Shown here: piece by piece, positions 10,965-22,623 of the stretch
How the letters are laid out: the number at the start of each line of letters is the position of its first letter
Position numbering within the stretch: position 1 is the first letter of the stretch
Assembly (NCBI GenBank): GCA_011037195.1
Contig: JAAEAF010003376.1
Coordinates: forward strand, 1-64,000
DNA length: 64,000 nt
DNA from: Triatoma infestans
Lineage: Eukaryota; Arthropoda; Insecta; Hemiptera; Reduviidae
Direction of reading: 5' to 3'
Notes under the pieces: generated by a model
The model's database searches: none
Seen by the model: only the letters and a program-made list of their open reading frames with translations
What the model was told of the DNA's origin: nothing
Position numbers and translations under genes: made by a program

Positions 10965-11470
10965 CTATTACCGCTAAAAGAGAAAGAACTGTGTCTGTGT
11001 CAGATTTTAAATTGATTGTTCCACGAAAATTCATGTTTTGAGGTTCCCTGAGCAGGAAAAAGTGGGTTTCCGACATTGCCCATAACTTTGTCTCTGGATA
11101 TGTGTGCTTTTGTGTGTGTCTATGTGAGCGTAAAAAGGAAAAATCGGAGCAATTTAAATTTGATGTGCTGTTTGGGTAAAATTAGGAAATCCGAAAAATA
11201 TCTTTTTAACCAAATGTTTTTGTCGAAAACGGTTCCAACGATTTGCTTTAGAACCTACATGTTTTGTATCATTTTTTTTCCCAAGGAAATTGGTTTTAGA
11301 GTAGTTTTGCGGAGCCAGGGAGACACACATCTTTCAAAAGCCATTTCATTATGTTTACGTTCCTTTACCTGTATAATATTAATAGCAAGTAAAGATTTAG
11401 TAAAAGTTCCAAGTTTGAAGAAAAGTAGCGAAAATGTATGAGTGTTTTATTATATTAGATTTTTTTTGAA
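10965..11470 (+). repeat. family H1, degenerate copy
   Basis: It has TTTTGAGGTTCCCTGAGCAG (the H1 5' block), a GTGTGTGTCTATGTGAGC segment at the microsatellite site, and ATGAGTGTTTTATTATATTAG at the 3' end. It is much diverged and about half length. Confidence 0.55.
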
Positions 11471-11474
11471 CGCA

Positions 11475-12360
11475 TAGGTTTAATATTTCGTTTCCACAAA
11501 ATGTGCTTATATCAGAGACATTTATTTCGTTGAAGGATCATTTCTATAAATTATTAAATGGAATTGGTTTCAAGCCTACAATGTGATCTAAGTAACGGAA
11601 TGATGTTCGGCTCTCCTTCTTTTGCGACAAAGTGACCACCAGAAAATACTAAAAACCCTCGGAAATTTTCTGGCCGCTCCATTGTCCATTTAATCCATGT
11701 ACCACCTGCTCATAAGTTATGTTTTTTTAAAAATTGCATTCGTTATTACAAGCTGTCTACTGCGCTCACAACTCTCGAAATAATTTTCCGACAGAAAATA
11801 GTATTTATTAATTTTCAGCACATCAAAAATATTTCATGCATTACGTTCTCTCAGAATTCCAACGGGAATTGTTTACTTTGTTCTTGGCTGACTAGTGTTA
11901 AATAATTGAATATTTTTAAGCAAAAAGCAATAAACCTTTGAGAAAAGAGAATGTGGAATGTAATTAAATAATAATTCTAAATAATAAATAATGCCCAAAT
12001 TTTCAAGCATTAGAAAATATAATACTTATCGTTGACCTTTTTTACTTTTCAAGAAATGGGGTGTGAAGCCTTAACGTCACTTCCCAAGCATTCCTAAAAT
12101 AATCTTTTTGGGAGAAAAAGTTAAAAAAATGAAGACAGCTTTATCTGCATGTTATGTACTCCAAATTTAAGGAACATCCTTATCAAGATAATCGCAAAAT
12201 ACTGAAAAACAAACAAATTCATATTTTAAAACATCGTTTCCGGTTAATCGATTTTCTTCAAACTTGGTATCATATTTTATTGTTATCTGTTTTACATTAT
12301 ACAGTTAAGTAGATCATAAGAGAGGGTGTTAAGGTCACTGCTTGCGCCACAATACTGAGA
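11475..12360. other. no recognisable gene
   Basis: AT-rich sequence. Short stretches near 12220-12260 (CGTTTCCGGTTAATCGATTT) resemble an H1 internal unit, perhaps a scrap of the family. Nothing else is seen. Confidence 0.4.
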
Positions 12361-12365
12361 CCAGA

Positions 12366-13246
12366 AAATCCGGTGTGAAACAATCTCACCACTCTCTCAC
12401 ACCAGTGAACAGAAATATAAATGACAAATTTTCTGCAAACTTATAATGTTTATTTGTCCTCAATTTATATCAATGTAAGAATCTAAAGCTAATAAAATGA
12501 CTTGTGGAACGCATAACCTTCCACTCACCATAAACTTCTTTAAATGAACCTTCTCGAAAAAAGTTTCCAACAAAAGTGATAGGCCTCTCTATTCATAGTA
12601 TACTAAATTTATAGAAATCCGTCGGTGTTTTTATGGATAACAACGCAGAAAACAGAAAAAACTTTTCAGTAAAAACGCACTTCCGGTCAATCGAATTTCT
12701 TCAAAACCAGAATTTTGACTACATATTTAATTCTAATTAATATTATATAGATGATTGAATTGTATAAAACACTGAAAAAGCAATTTAGAGGAAAACATAA
12801 CTCCAAAAAACACCTTAAATGAATTTATCCGTAGAAATGTTACAAATAAAAGTTGCAGCTCTTTGCATGTGTAGTCGATAGGTATGCTAAGTAGAGACAA
12901 TCTCAGAAAAACGAAAAAACTACTCCGGTCAACCGATTTTCTTCAAACACGGAATTATTTATTAAATGAATTTTCCCAGAGAAAGGTTTGAATTAAAAGT
13001 TTTAGCTCTTTGTATGTGTCAGTTAACATATCAATTTTAAAGAAAATCGTTGGAGCCGTGTTTGAGAAAATCACAAAAACTGAAAAATTCATTCAGTAAT
13101 TTATTCGGAATAAAAATTTATTCCGGTTCAGGAATTTTGACAGGTAAGTTCCTGTCGAATCCCATGGTGATATCCAAACGGAATGACAATTTTGAACTAT
13201 GCTGCTATTTAGTTTTTGAGCTATGCTGTTCACATACACACACACT

Positions 13247-13287
<41 letters not shown>

Positions 13288-13395
13288 CATTTTCTAAAAA
13301 CCAATTTTTTGGACTAGGGTGATCTCAAAACTGGATGTCGAAAATTTGCCACTATTATAGTTCTTCCTCTAAATGCAGTTACAGAAAGTAAAAAT
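12366..13395 (-). repeat. family H1, minus-strand long copy
   Basis: The left end carries CCGGTGTGAAACAATCTCAC and CTCTCTCACACCAG (3' terminus, inverted); the right end carries TTACAGAAAGTAAAAATG (5' terminus, inverted). Internal ACTTCCGGTCAATCGAATTT-like units recur at about 12680 and 12925, and a diverged one at 13122. The AC microsatellite is at 13230-13284. Confidence 0.7.
13230..13284 (+). repeat. (AC)n microsatellite
   Basis: About 24 AC units with ACTC/GC interruptions near the start, at the internal microsatellite position of the H1 copy. Confidence 0.9.
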
Positions 13396-13716
13396 GCAAG
13401 ATAAAGCAGTTATTATTTATTATTTTTTACAAGTTTTTAACTTTATGCATTACCTTTCTCCAAACTTTATCTATTCTTATTTCTAAAATTTACTCTTGAA
13501 ATTTCCTTTCCCCTCCTAATAAAAATACCTTGACAAAACACTGAGCAAGCCTAACACCACTATTAAAATTTAATTTTAAATCTTCAAAACACACTATTTA
13601 CTATGCATCATTTTATAAAATCTAATCATAATTTATAATCATTCCATTTTTGTTATTAAAACGACACAAATAGCAGCATAACCTTATAACCTTCCGCATA
13701 CAATTAACAAGTTCGG

Positions 13717-13910
13717 TATTTTATCAGTCGTAGCATGCATATTAGTTTTGTTCCTGACCGGTTTCGGATTTTTCATCCACCGTCAGAGCAAATTCACCAA
13801 GTCGTGTGAGAGTTCACTTCAACGAACTTGGTGAATTTGCTCTGACGATGGATGAAAATCCGAAACCGATCAGGAACAATACTAATATGCATGCTACGAC
13901 GGATAAAATA
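13717..13910. repeat. family H2: large foldback palindrome
   Basis: Two arms of about 85 bp (13717-13802 and 13826-13910) are inverted copies separated by about 23 bp. Landmarks are GTTCCTGACCGGTTTCGGAT in the left arm and ATCCGAAACCGATCAGGAAC in the right arm. Each arm alone matches single-arm copies at 4435, 14000, 37910 and 59255. The transcript of either strand would fold into a long hairpin. No coding potential. Confidence 0.85.
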
Positions 13911-13984
13911 CAGGATGTTATCCAGCATTGCGGACCCACCCACATTTTCAATTAACAAGTTGTAGAGCTAAACAGAAACATTAA

Positions 13985-14095
13985 GTTGAAGTGAACTCTC
14001 TACACGAACTCGATAGCCTTACTCTGACGAAGGATGAAAATCAACAAACCTATCAGGAACATTAAAAAAATGCATGCTAGACGGATAAGATCCCA
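13985..14095 (+). repeat. family H2, single-arm copy
   Basis: GAAGTGAACTCTCTACACGA, then GACGAAGGATGAAAATC, ATCAGGAACATT and ATGCATGCTAGACGGATAAG follow the order of the right arm of the palindrome just upstream, with more divergence. Confidence 0.65.
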
Positions 14096-14099
14096 GAAA

Positions 14100-15025
14100 G
14101 ATAAAGCATTCAACTCCCGAAGTAATATTAGTTCTAATTATTAATAGTGTAACAAATAAAACTATTTGTAAATGGTTTCTTTCTTGGATTAATCAACTCA
14201 GCTCATAACAACCTTAGAACCCTTGTTTTGTATACACTACACTGCACTAGTATTCAGAAGATTAGTGGAATATTTAGTACATTTTTTTTTTCAGTTAGTA
14301 TAATCAGTAGGAGGATTTACATTAATTAAAGACAAAAAAACTTTTCAGGTTAGCAGGATTAGTTCGTATGTAGGTTTAGTCAGGGGAAAAAGTTTCGCTT
14401 ATGTAATAGGGCATAGAAGAGTTACAGCTAGCATTAACGTTATAACTTTGTCAAAGGTATAGGTTTGAGGAATTTACACTTTTAATATTAAGAAAACTGT
14501 AATTTGCGGTTGCAATCAGTTTAATTATATGAGTTTTTTCTCCCTAATTTCCTTACACCGTTAGAAATGCATGCCAGCCCTGCTCTATGAACTGTCCACC
14601 CCTACACTTATATTTTTAGTGTACTACTTATAACTAATACATTGTACATACTAACATACTAGAAAAGTAAACCAAAGTTTTACAATAATTATCGAATTCC
14701 GTGAGATGAAACTCACAGTAGGACAGTCACTGCGGTGAAGTTGTCGACTATCCATGGAGAACATTTTCGTATAATAAGGTTCTCCAGATTAAGATGGATT
14801 CCATCTGTCAACGGCTGATTAAAATGGATGACCAACGTTGTCTCCTTCAATCTAACTAGCTGCCAACCCTATATGGAATAAACGTTTTTTCACAAGTATA
14901 CTTAAACACTCACGGTTTCAAACAAATTACTCGTAGCTATTATTTACTTTAGAAAAAATACGGCGAAAGAAACGTTATGAGAATTATAGATTTGCTTTCA
15001 TTTTGCTAATTTACTTTAATTTATT
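14100..15025. other. no recognisable gene
   Basis: AT-rich DNA with a T9 run near 14282. I find no repeat family or coding signal. Confidence 0.45.
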
Positions 15026-15029
15026 TAAT

Positions 15030-15480
15030 TTTATTTTCTTGTACTGCCGCAAGAGAAAGTACCGATTGTGCCAAATTAGTGAAATTAGTTTCCTCTGTAA
15101 ATACCTATATGTTTTGAGTTCCCCTGAGTGCGAAAAAATGTTTTCAGTGAATGGTCTGTATGTGTGTGTATCGTGTGCGAGTGTTTGCAGAATATCTGAA
15201 AAATGAAATATCGCAAGAAGCTCAAACTTGATATCTGTTCCGGTAGTTTCGAAACGATACGAACATTTCAGGCAAAATCCATCAACTATAAGTGCACCTT
15301 TACGAAATCGTTCTTCTAGTTTTTAGCGATATTCTCTAAAGTGGCTTCAACTATACTGAATTAGTACTTTAAAAGAAAGCATAACGCTACTGTTCCCTCA
15401 TAACCCTTACATAATATTAATATACATAATAACTGATTGAATTCTAAATTTGTTAACCGGAAGTACTTTACAGAAGTACG
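15030..15480 (+). repeat. family H1, degenerate 5' half
   Basis: It carries AAGAGAAAGTACCGATTGTG, TGTTTTGAGTTCCCCTGAGT, a TGTATGTGTGTGTATCGTGT tract and an AAAATCCATCAACTATAAGT unit in the order of the H1 family. The copy is truncated after about 450 bp. Confidence 0.6.
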
Positions 15481-15484
15481 GCAT

Positions 15485-15935
15485 TCCACTATTAGCCGAA
15501 GAATAAGACGTTCGAGTATAATGAAAGCCTTGCATCACAGAACTGTATTAAGTAACTGATCGCATGCATAGTTAGATTCAATTTTCTTAGAACCCAACAT
15601 TAAACCTGCCGGCACAATCTATAATTCAGGTCATGTCCTTGAAGTGGCCAGACAGACCTAGTGATCTAGTGTGTACAATTTACTTATAACGTATGATTGA
15701 TTCGAATATTTTAAGTAGTAAGAGGGAAAACATTTGAAATGTTTAATAATTCAGCATGTCTCATACAATTTTGTTGGCAACAATTTAGTGTTCCAAATCT
15801 GCAAAACTTTTCTTAATTACGATTCCTATAATCTTAAATTTAAAATAATTAAATAAAAAAAAAATTAAATCCTAAATTTAAAATATCTATATAAATATAT
15901 ATTTTGTACTCATTTTGCTTACGTCTCGCTACCTC
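15485..15935. other. no recognisable gene
   Basis: AT-rich DNA between two H1 copies; nothing recognised. Confidence 0.4.
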
Positions 15936-15937
15936 CT

Positions 15938-16104
15938 TTTTACTTTCTTCCGTAAAGGAAGTATTGCAATCGCGTCAAATTTTCGAAATTAAGTTTTCGC
16001 CAGAAATATATGTTCTCAAGTCTCCTAAGTATGAAAAAAAATGTTTTTAGAGAATTTATATATATATATATACATACATAATTTATATATATATATGTAA
16101 GCTT
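15938..16104 (+). repeat. family H1, left part of a copy split by a LINE
   Basis: TTTACTTTCTTCCGTAAAGG and GTATTGCAATCGCGTCAAAT mark the H1 5' end; AT microsatellite follows. The copy stops at TGTAAGCTT (16096-16104), where the I-type LINE begins, and resumes after the same 9 bp at 22615-22623. Confidence 0.75.
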
Positions 16105-16369
16105 TTTTTTTTTTTTTTTTATTATTGGCTTTAGCTTGCACACTATATAGCCATTTACGTTAGTAAGAGATTATGAGAGAAGTATTAATTATTATTATTA
16201 TTATTTTATATAAAACTCTTTTTATAATTCATATAAAAAGTGACTATTGCTTTAAGTACCTCTACGTTATTGCTTGAAATGATTGTATTGTAATTGAAGG
16301 GACATGTTTCATGTTTAGTTATTATATTAAAGAGATGGTCTCTGGCAGTTCCATAGTGCGGTCATATCA

Positions 16370-19300
16370 TCACCGCGTGTGACCTAGCGGAGAGTTAACT
16401 ATTTTTAACTTATTCAAGTAAGCTCTACATATAAGGTGATTACTTCGTATTCTGCACATACTGGTTACTGTTGATTTACTGACTGAAATTTTAGCGAACC
16501 ACGGTCTCTTTAACTTGGGGAATAAAAGTTTGTAGACTCTACCTTTGTCTTTATTATTAGCAAACTGTTTTTGCCAACTCTCAGTTATGGAACATCTAAT
16601 AGTTGAGATGAAATCTTGGAATGGAATTTTTATTGTTAAGAGTTCTCCATTGGCAGCAGCATCCTTGGCCAGCTGATCTACTCTCTCGTTATCTACTATC
16701 CCAGAATGTCCCTTTATCCATCCAAAATATATAAATTTCTCCAATGATTTGGCGTTATTTAAGGTTTCCATTATATGAACTATTAAATGGCTGTTAGTGG
16801 AATATACCGATATACTACCCAGTTTAATTAAAGCGCTTTTACAATCGCTTAGTATCGTGAATTTTATACTATCCATTGTTAATATGTATTATAAGCCATA
16901 AGGATTGCCACTAATTCAGCTGTGAACACTTATACATTTTCATTTAATTTATACTGAATCGAGTGGTTCAGTGAGGGGATATGGCTCGCAGCACCAACGC
17001 AGTTATTATATTTTGATCCGTCTGTGAATATGAAACATGAATCTGGCCATATCTCATTTATTTTGTGAAGAAATACTGTATTTTTCATGGGTGTAGGGAT
17101 GTCGGAAAAGTCCTCTAGTATAGTTAGTGGTACTGTTTGCTGTAGAATTTTAAAATCTGTCAGAAACATTGGCATTTTTGTTGATGAGAAAATTTGAAGA
17201 GATAGGTCAGAGCAATTTATGAAACTATCAACCAATGGAGGGGTAACTTTAGTTTTCCAATAATTATATGTGAGCACTTCAGTTGCGAGAGACGAAATGT
17301 TATTGAATATATCATAGTGGAATGATTTTAATTTAATCAGATTTTTATTGGACAGAAACATTATTCTGTACTTGCCTGTCCATAGAAGGTACACCCAAAT
17401 TCCAAAATAGCTCTAATGGTTGTACGGTAGAAAAGCAAACTTACATTTGGGTCACAGCCCCACTTACTGTGTGAAATAGCTTTCAAAACATTTTGATATC
17501 TGCTAGTTTTCTTAATAATTTGTTGTATGTGGCTTTTCCAGGATAATTTCCTATCCAATAATAATCCTAAAAATTTGGCTTCCTTTGCGCATGAAAATTT
17601 AAAACTGCCAATTTGCACTGAATCAGATAGGGGAACTCTTCTTTTCCCAGTAAACGGGACTAAAGTTGATTTACTTTCAGATATTGTTAGACCAAGGTTG
17701 TATGACCAGTCTTCAATAGATTTCATGGTTGAGTTTAGACTCTCTATGCAACTAGTCGCCGACTTACTCGCAGTGTAGAGACAGATATCATATGCATATT
17801 GAAGAATGTTCACTTCAGGACCGATGATCGTTTCTATATTTGATACGTATATTGCGTACAAAAGGGAACTCAAGATACTCCCCTGAGCAGTCTCACTTGA
17901 GTTGTTCTCGGACCTATTATTTGATCGTTTACTCGTATACAAACAATCCTATCTGATATCTTTGAGCCGCCTTTTTCGGAATTTCCAGAGCTAACAATTT
18001 ATTAAAAAGGATCGGAAGTTGTACATTATCGAATGCAGTTTTTAGATCCAGGAACAGGGAGTTAAATTCCGGTTAGAGGTATATGCTTGGTAAATATCTG
18101 TAATCAACTGAGTCTGACTTTCAGCTACAGATCGACCTCGTCGAAATCCGAAATTGTGAGCTAGGAAGTTTGTTTTGGAACTCTAACCACCACTCCAGCC
18201 AGGCCTTTATCAACCTTCCATATGTCTTTAGCATACAAGACCCTAGAGAAATGGGACGGTAGGAATAGCAGTCGTTTGGAGGTTTGCCGCTTTTTAGGAT
18301 AGGGACTACTAAATATTTTTTCCAATCTACAGGATATTTTCCTTTATCCCAAAATTTATTAAATAAGTTTAAAAGACAAGTTTTAGCATTTTTAGGTAAA
18401 TTTTTGATCATTGAATAATGAATGTGATCCATCCCTGGGGCAGAATTATTGTTGGATTTCATAACAGAGTTTAATTCTTTTGCAGAAAATGGTTCTGAAA
18501 GAAAATGAGTAGTTTCGGTTGCTTTGCTTTCCATTTGGATTTCTTCATGAACATAGGGTGGAGCTAATTTTTCATGTAAATCACTTTCCCATTGGCCTAC
18601 TGCTGAATGTGAAATGACTGGTTGGCTGTATAACTTCTTAATTTTGTACCCAATACTTTTCAGTGACGTATTTTTATTTAATTTCAGACAGAATTGCTGC
18701 CAAGATTTTCTTTTTGCTTCTTTTATTGTTTTCTTGACTATTGCATCGCTATTCTTGTAAGCAAGGAAATTATCAAGTGAGGGGGATGCTTTACACCGGG
18801 AAAAGTTTTGTTTTCTTTTCAATATTGCAGTGGAACACTCATCATTCAACCAGAAGTTACTTTTTACAGAGTGTTTATTATTACTATTATTGGTAGCTTT
18901 GCCTTTATTATTATTTTTATATTGTGGAATAGTTTGGGAGCAGACATTGTTCAATATTTCTATAAAACTTTCATAATTGTTGCAATTGGTTAAAGAGATG
19001 TTCAGAAAAGAGAGTAGTATACTGGTCCCAGTCTGCTTTGTCGATTTTCCAACGTTTGTAACAAGGTCGTGAAACTGAATTCAGGGAGAAATTAGATGAA
19101 ATCACAATGGGGAAGTGATCAGAACCATGTGGATCGTCCAATATTGTCCAGTTTAAATAGTAGGAGAGGGAAGTGGAACAGAATGTTATGTCTATTGCCG
19201 AATCGCATCTCTTTCTTGGATGCTTAACTAATGTTGGCGAACCATCATTTAAAAATACGAGATTGTTATCACAAATCGCTTGAAATACATTAGTTCTTTT

Positions 19301-19760
19301 ATTGTCAGTGTAACTAGAGCCGAAAACTGTATTATGGCAATTAAAATCTCCAGCTAATAATAGTGGGTCTTTAATACTGTTAATATGTCTGTCCCATTCA
19401 GAATAAGTGACCTGATTGTTCGGCGGATTGTATAACGATACGATGCTAATATATTTGTTACTGTCTGAATCTCGAGGTATAGTTACACCTATTGTCATAA
19501 CCCCGCCAATATTATACTTATTTACCTTGAATTTCAGTAAAAGGGATATTATTTGTTAAAACAATGGCGACACCTGCCTTGCCATCAGCACGGTCTTTTC
19601 GAATTATATTGTACCCTTCTAAATAAAAATTTTGATTTGGTTTCAACCAAGTTTCAGACAAAATTGCTACAATAATATTTAAATTTTTTAAACAAAGTTC
19701 TAGATTCCCTTTATTGCTAGAACTAGATCTAATATTCCATTGTAATACTCTTAATGATCC
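16370..19760 (-). pseudogene. LINE ORF2 (endonuclease-RT-RNase H), frameshifted
   Basis: Read from 19760 leftwards. Endonuclease: VLQWNIRS, SETWLKPNQN, RKDRADGKAGVAIV, then, after a frame change near 19505, LLLAGDFNCHN, SAIDITFCS and GSDHFPIVI. Reverse transcriptase: NNNSAPGMDHIHYSMIKNLP and YRPISLGSCMLKTYGRLIKA (about 18450-18240), FLDLKTAFDNV near 18050, then TAQGSILSSLLYAIYV. The catalytic Y-A-D-D box reads YAYD (17787-17798), so one metal-binding Asp is lost. RNase H: FTDGSKYNNCVGAA (about 17020), LSDCKSAL and WIKGHSGIVDNERVDQLA (about 16700). At least five frame changes and stops. A dead copy of a protein that nicks DNA and primes reverse transcription at the nick. Confidence 0.85.
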
Positions 19761-21335
19761 ATTTATAATAATATAAAATTATAAATACTTAAAATTTGTT
19801 GAATTAAAATTATGAAGAGAGTTAGGGAATCGTCTTTTAAATACTCGTATATTATGTTATTTGCCTGAGATTCACTTAGTAGGAGGCGATCTTTGTACTC
19901 CATGTAGTCGGAGACAAGGCTTTGGTAGAATAATATAAATTTACTAGCTACCGTAAATGGAGGGGGAATGAAGTTTAAAATTTTGTTTTTATCGATGTTT
20001 ATAGTATTGTTCTTTGGACTGTTATAATTTGCTGCAACCTTTAATGTATGGTAGTAATGAAATAATATAATGAAATTTTGCACGTACTTCTGTCCGCTGA
20101 ATTTATGTGTTTTAATTTTCATCAATGATGTTTTATTATTATTCATTAAAATTTCAAATTTTAGTCTATACACCATAAAGGATATATTAAATCAAGATAG
20201 TTATGTTATATTTAAATTTAATAATCTTTCTTTAATTAGTTCTTTGAGCGTAAATTTATCCGATACATGGTTATCTTCTTTACACACATAGTTATCAATT
20301 ATATTAATAAAAGTTTCTCAAATGTCTTCTAATTTCATACTAACCTTCTTCTGTTTGTCAACAAGGGGCTGGCGTGTAGATTTGATGTAATTAGACCTCC
20401 TTTAATATTTTTTGGTACTGGAACAGTGTATAATTCTTTATTTAAATTTAAATTTAATGTATTTGGGGGAGAAAATTGCCTTAATCTTTTAACAGTTAAA
20501 CGTTGTAAATTACCATTTACAGGCCTAACAGCCTGGGGGAGGGGTGGGAAGTTCAATTCACACTTAATCTCTCTACAACAGTTGAATAATTTTTGTTCTC
20601 AAAAATTTCTTTTGCTTCCTTATATGGAATGTTGTTTTCCGCCATATAAATTTTGATATTTTTTTCTTTATTAAACATAGGACACAGTTTTTTGTCAGTT
20701 GAGGAATGAATTTGTTCACAATGGACACATATTAATTTATTAGGATTGGGGCTGTCTTTCTTTTCGTGCTCCTCGGAGCAAATAGCACGGCGAAGTTTAC
20801 CCTTACACTGCTTAGATACATGATTATATCTGAGACATTTATAACATTGTATAACTCGTTGAACATAGGGCTCAATAGGACAAGTTACCCCATAAATATA
20901 AACCCGATCAGGTAAGGACTGCCCACGGAAGGTTAATGAAATTGTAGAAGTAGGTTTTTCAATTGTTTTATCACCCTCTTTATATTTCCTTATAAATCTT
21001 TTCACAGATAACAGTAGCTGGACGATCTGTGAGTTAACACTTGTTTAAATTTCATTCCTGGATAACATCGTATCGACTCCCTTAATTATGTCCTGCCTTT
21101 TTAATAAAAAAGATGGTATGTAAGCTTGTAAATTTAATTCTTTTAAGTGCTCAGATTCCACCAATGTATTAGCACTCGTACCACTATATAATGTCACCTT
21201 TATTCTATTGTACCCAGACTTTTTGATTTCAATCACTTCATTCTTAATAGTTTTATGTGACCCAAAAATTATTTTCCCAATGGACATGGAGTGCATACGT
21301 CCTACTTTACCATCTATTGCCTTACTTTCGATATA

Positions 21336-22200
21336 CGAGGTGTGTAAATTAAGTAATGAGACTGATTTTTTATCTTTTTTTTATTCAAATAAAATTACAA
21401 TTCAACATTGTCCCCTTCAAAGTAACTACCTTGGGAAGCCACACAACGCTGAAGACGATTCTTCCATTCGTCATAGCAGTGCTGGAACTCGGATACTGGA
21501 ATAGACTTCAGTTGGTCGGTTACGGCTGTTTGAATATTCTCCAATGTTCCAAAATGACGTCCCTTGAGGTGATTTTTCAATTTGGGGAACAAAAAAGTCA
21601 CATGGTCACTCAAGTCGGGTGAATAAGGAGGCTGAGGACCACAGGAATGTTATTACTGGCCAAATACTCATTAATAGAAATCTTGTGAAAGATTTTTCGG
21701 AACCATTTTTGCACAAATTTTTCTCATCCCCAATTCATTAGTCAAAATTTGATGAACGGTGTGTGTGAGTCGCACGAGATCGCGGATTCTGCCAACATTT
21801 TCCGTCGGTTCTTGAAGATGAAGGCCTTCCGCTGCGAGGCTCGTCTTCAATTGATTCCCTTCCTTCTGCAAACGACTTAAACCACCTAAAAACCTGTGCT
21901 CTCGACAAAACATTGTCTCCATAGGCCTGGCACAGTTTTTCAAACGTTTCCGTTGCACTGTGCCCAAGTCTGAAGCAAAACCTGATAGCACAACGTTGCT
22001 CGTAATTGATGTCACTCATTTTTAAAACGCACTGAAAAAACCTTGCTCACAAAAAAGTCACTACGGACAGTGCAACAACTCTAGCATTTTCAAATTTGCA
22101 CTGGGCGTGTCAGATGTTTACTTGCCCTACCAGGCATGCGCCGCGTCTTGCCAGATCGAACACTAGAAAATCAGTCACATTACTTAATTTACACACCTCG
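21336..22200 (-). mobile_element. mariner element, internally deleted
   Basis: 865 bp flanked by TA on both sides (21334-21335 and 22201-22202). The ends are inverted repeats of about 34 bp beginning CGAGGTGTGTAAATTAAGTA, with one mismatch. Full-length mariners are about 1.3 kb, so roughly 450 bp are missing. It inserted in the ORF1 of the I-type LINE, so it is younger than that LINE. With two good ends it could still have been mobilised in trans. Confidence 0.92.
21395..22019 (-). pseudogene. mariner transposase remnant
   Basis: The N-terminal DNA-binding part reads [20 protein letters not shown] and [24 protein letters not shown] from 22019, typical of mariner paired helix-turn-helix domains. 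After a frameshift near 21800, [20 protein letters not shown] follows. The central catalytic region with the first two Asp residues is deleted; the C-terminal part resumes near 21640 with YSPDLSDHV and FPKLKNHLKGRHF, and runs to 21395. It cannot encode an active enzyme. Confidence 0.9.
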
Positions 22201-22623
22201 TACACTTGGAAAGGCCCCTTGTCATAAGGTCTAAATAGCTGAATAACTTTATCATTTACCTCTTTAACTTTTTGGGGTTCATTGTTATCCATTTTACATT
22301 CCTGTATCGGATTTTCCAAACTCACCTTTTTATTTAATTCGTCCGGGGGCTTTTGGCCCCCTTCCGAGACATTCATTTTAGTTAAAACAGAGAAATATCT
22401 GACTTCTCTTTAAAAATTTTAATTTTTAAAATCACAAACATTATAATATATAATTATATTAGAAAAGAAAATTAAAAATGAAATGAAAACTTAAAGCATT
22501 AATTAGAAAAAAGAAAAAGAAAAATTAGAGTTTATAGAACAAGTTGGTATAGTTTGCACTTCTAACAGAGAGAAACAGCACGATGCTCACTGCTCAAAGG
22601 TCGATACACAACTGTGTAAGCTT

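Larger units (their letters stand above)
19763..22376 (-). pseudogene. LINE ORF1 (nucleic-acid-binding, zinc knuckle), interrupted
   Basis: Starts with MNVSEGGQKPPDELNKK at 22376. It is cut by the mariner at a TA codon step; flanks read on in one frame across the insertion (GPFQVY, then IESKAIDGKVGRMHSMSIGK). An in-frame TAA follows near 21045. The nucleocapsid-like part has CYKCLRYNHVSKQC (C-X2-C-X4-H-X4-C, near 20830) and further Cys/His pairs (CVHCEQIHSS..KLC), followed by a basic, proline-containing region to 20335 and perhaps to 19763 in another frame. Such ORF1 proteins package the element's RNA. Confidence 0.75.
16105..22614 (-). mobile_element. I-clade non-LTR retrotransposon (LINE), with nested mariner
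   Basis: The element runs on the minus strand and is bounded by a 9-bp duplication TGTAAGCTT (16096-16104 and 22615-22623). The 3' end is at the left: a run of T (A tail on the element strand) begins at 16103. It is 6510 bp long, about 5.64 kb without the mariner, close to the usual 5.4 kb of I elements. ORF1 has zinc knuckles; ORF2 has endonuclease, RT and RNase H, the RNase H being a mark of the I group. Both ORFs are broken. It inserted in an H1 copy in a spot whose two halves still line up. Confidence 0.85.

Noticed and set aside
13050..13322. ORF of 90 codons with His/Thr repeats
   Set aside because: It translates the AC microsatellite and flanking H1 units; no codon bias or homology.
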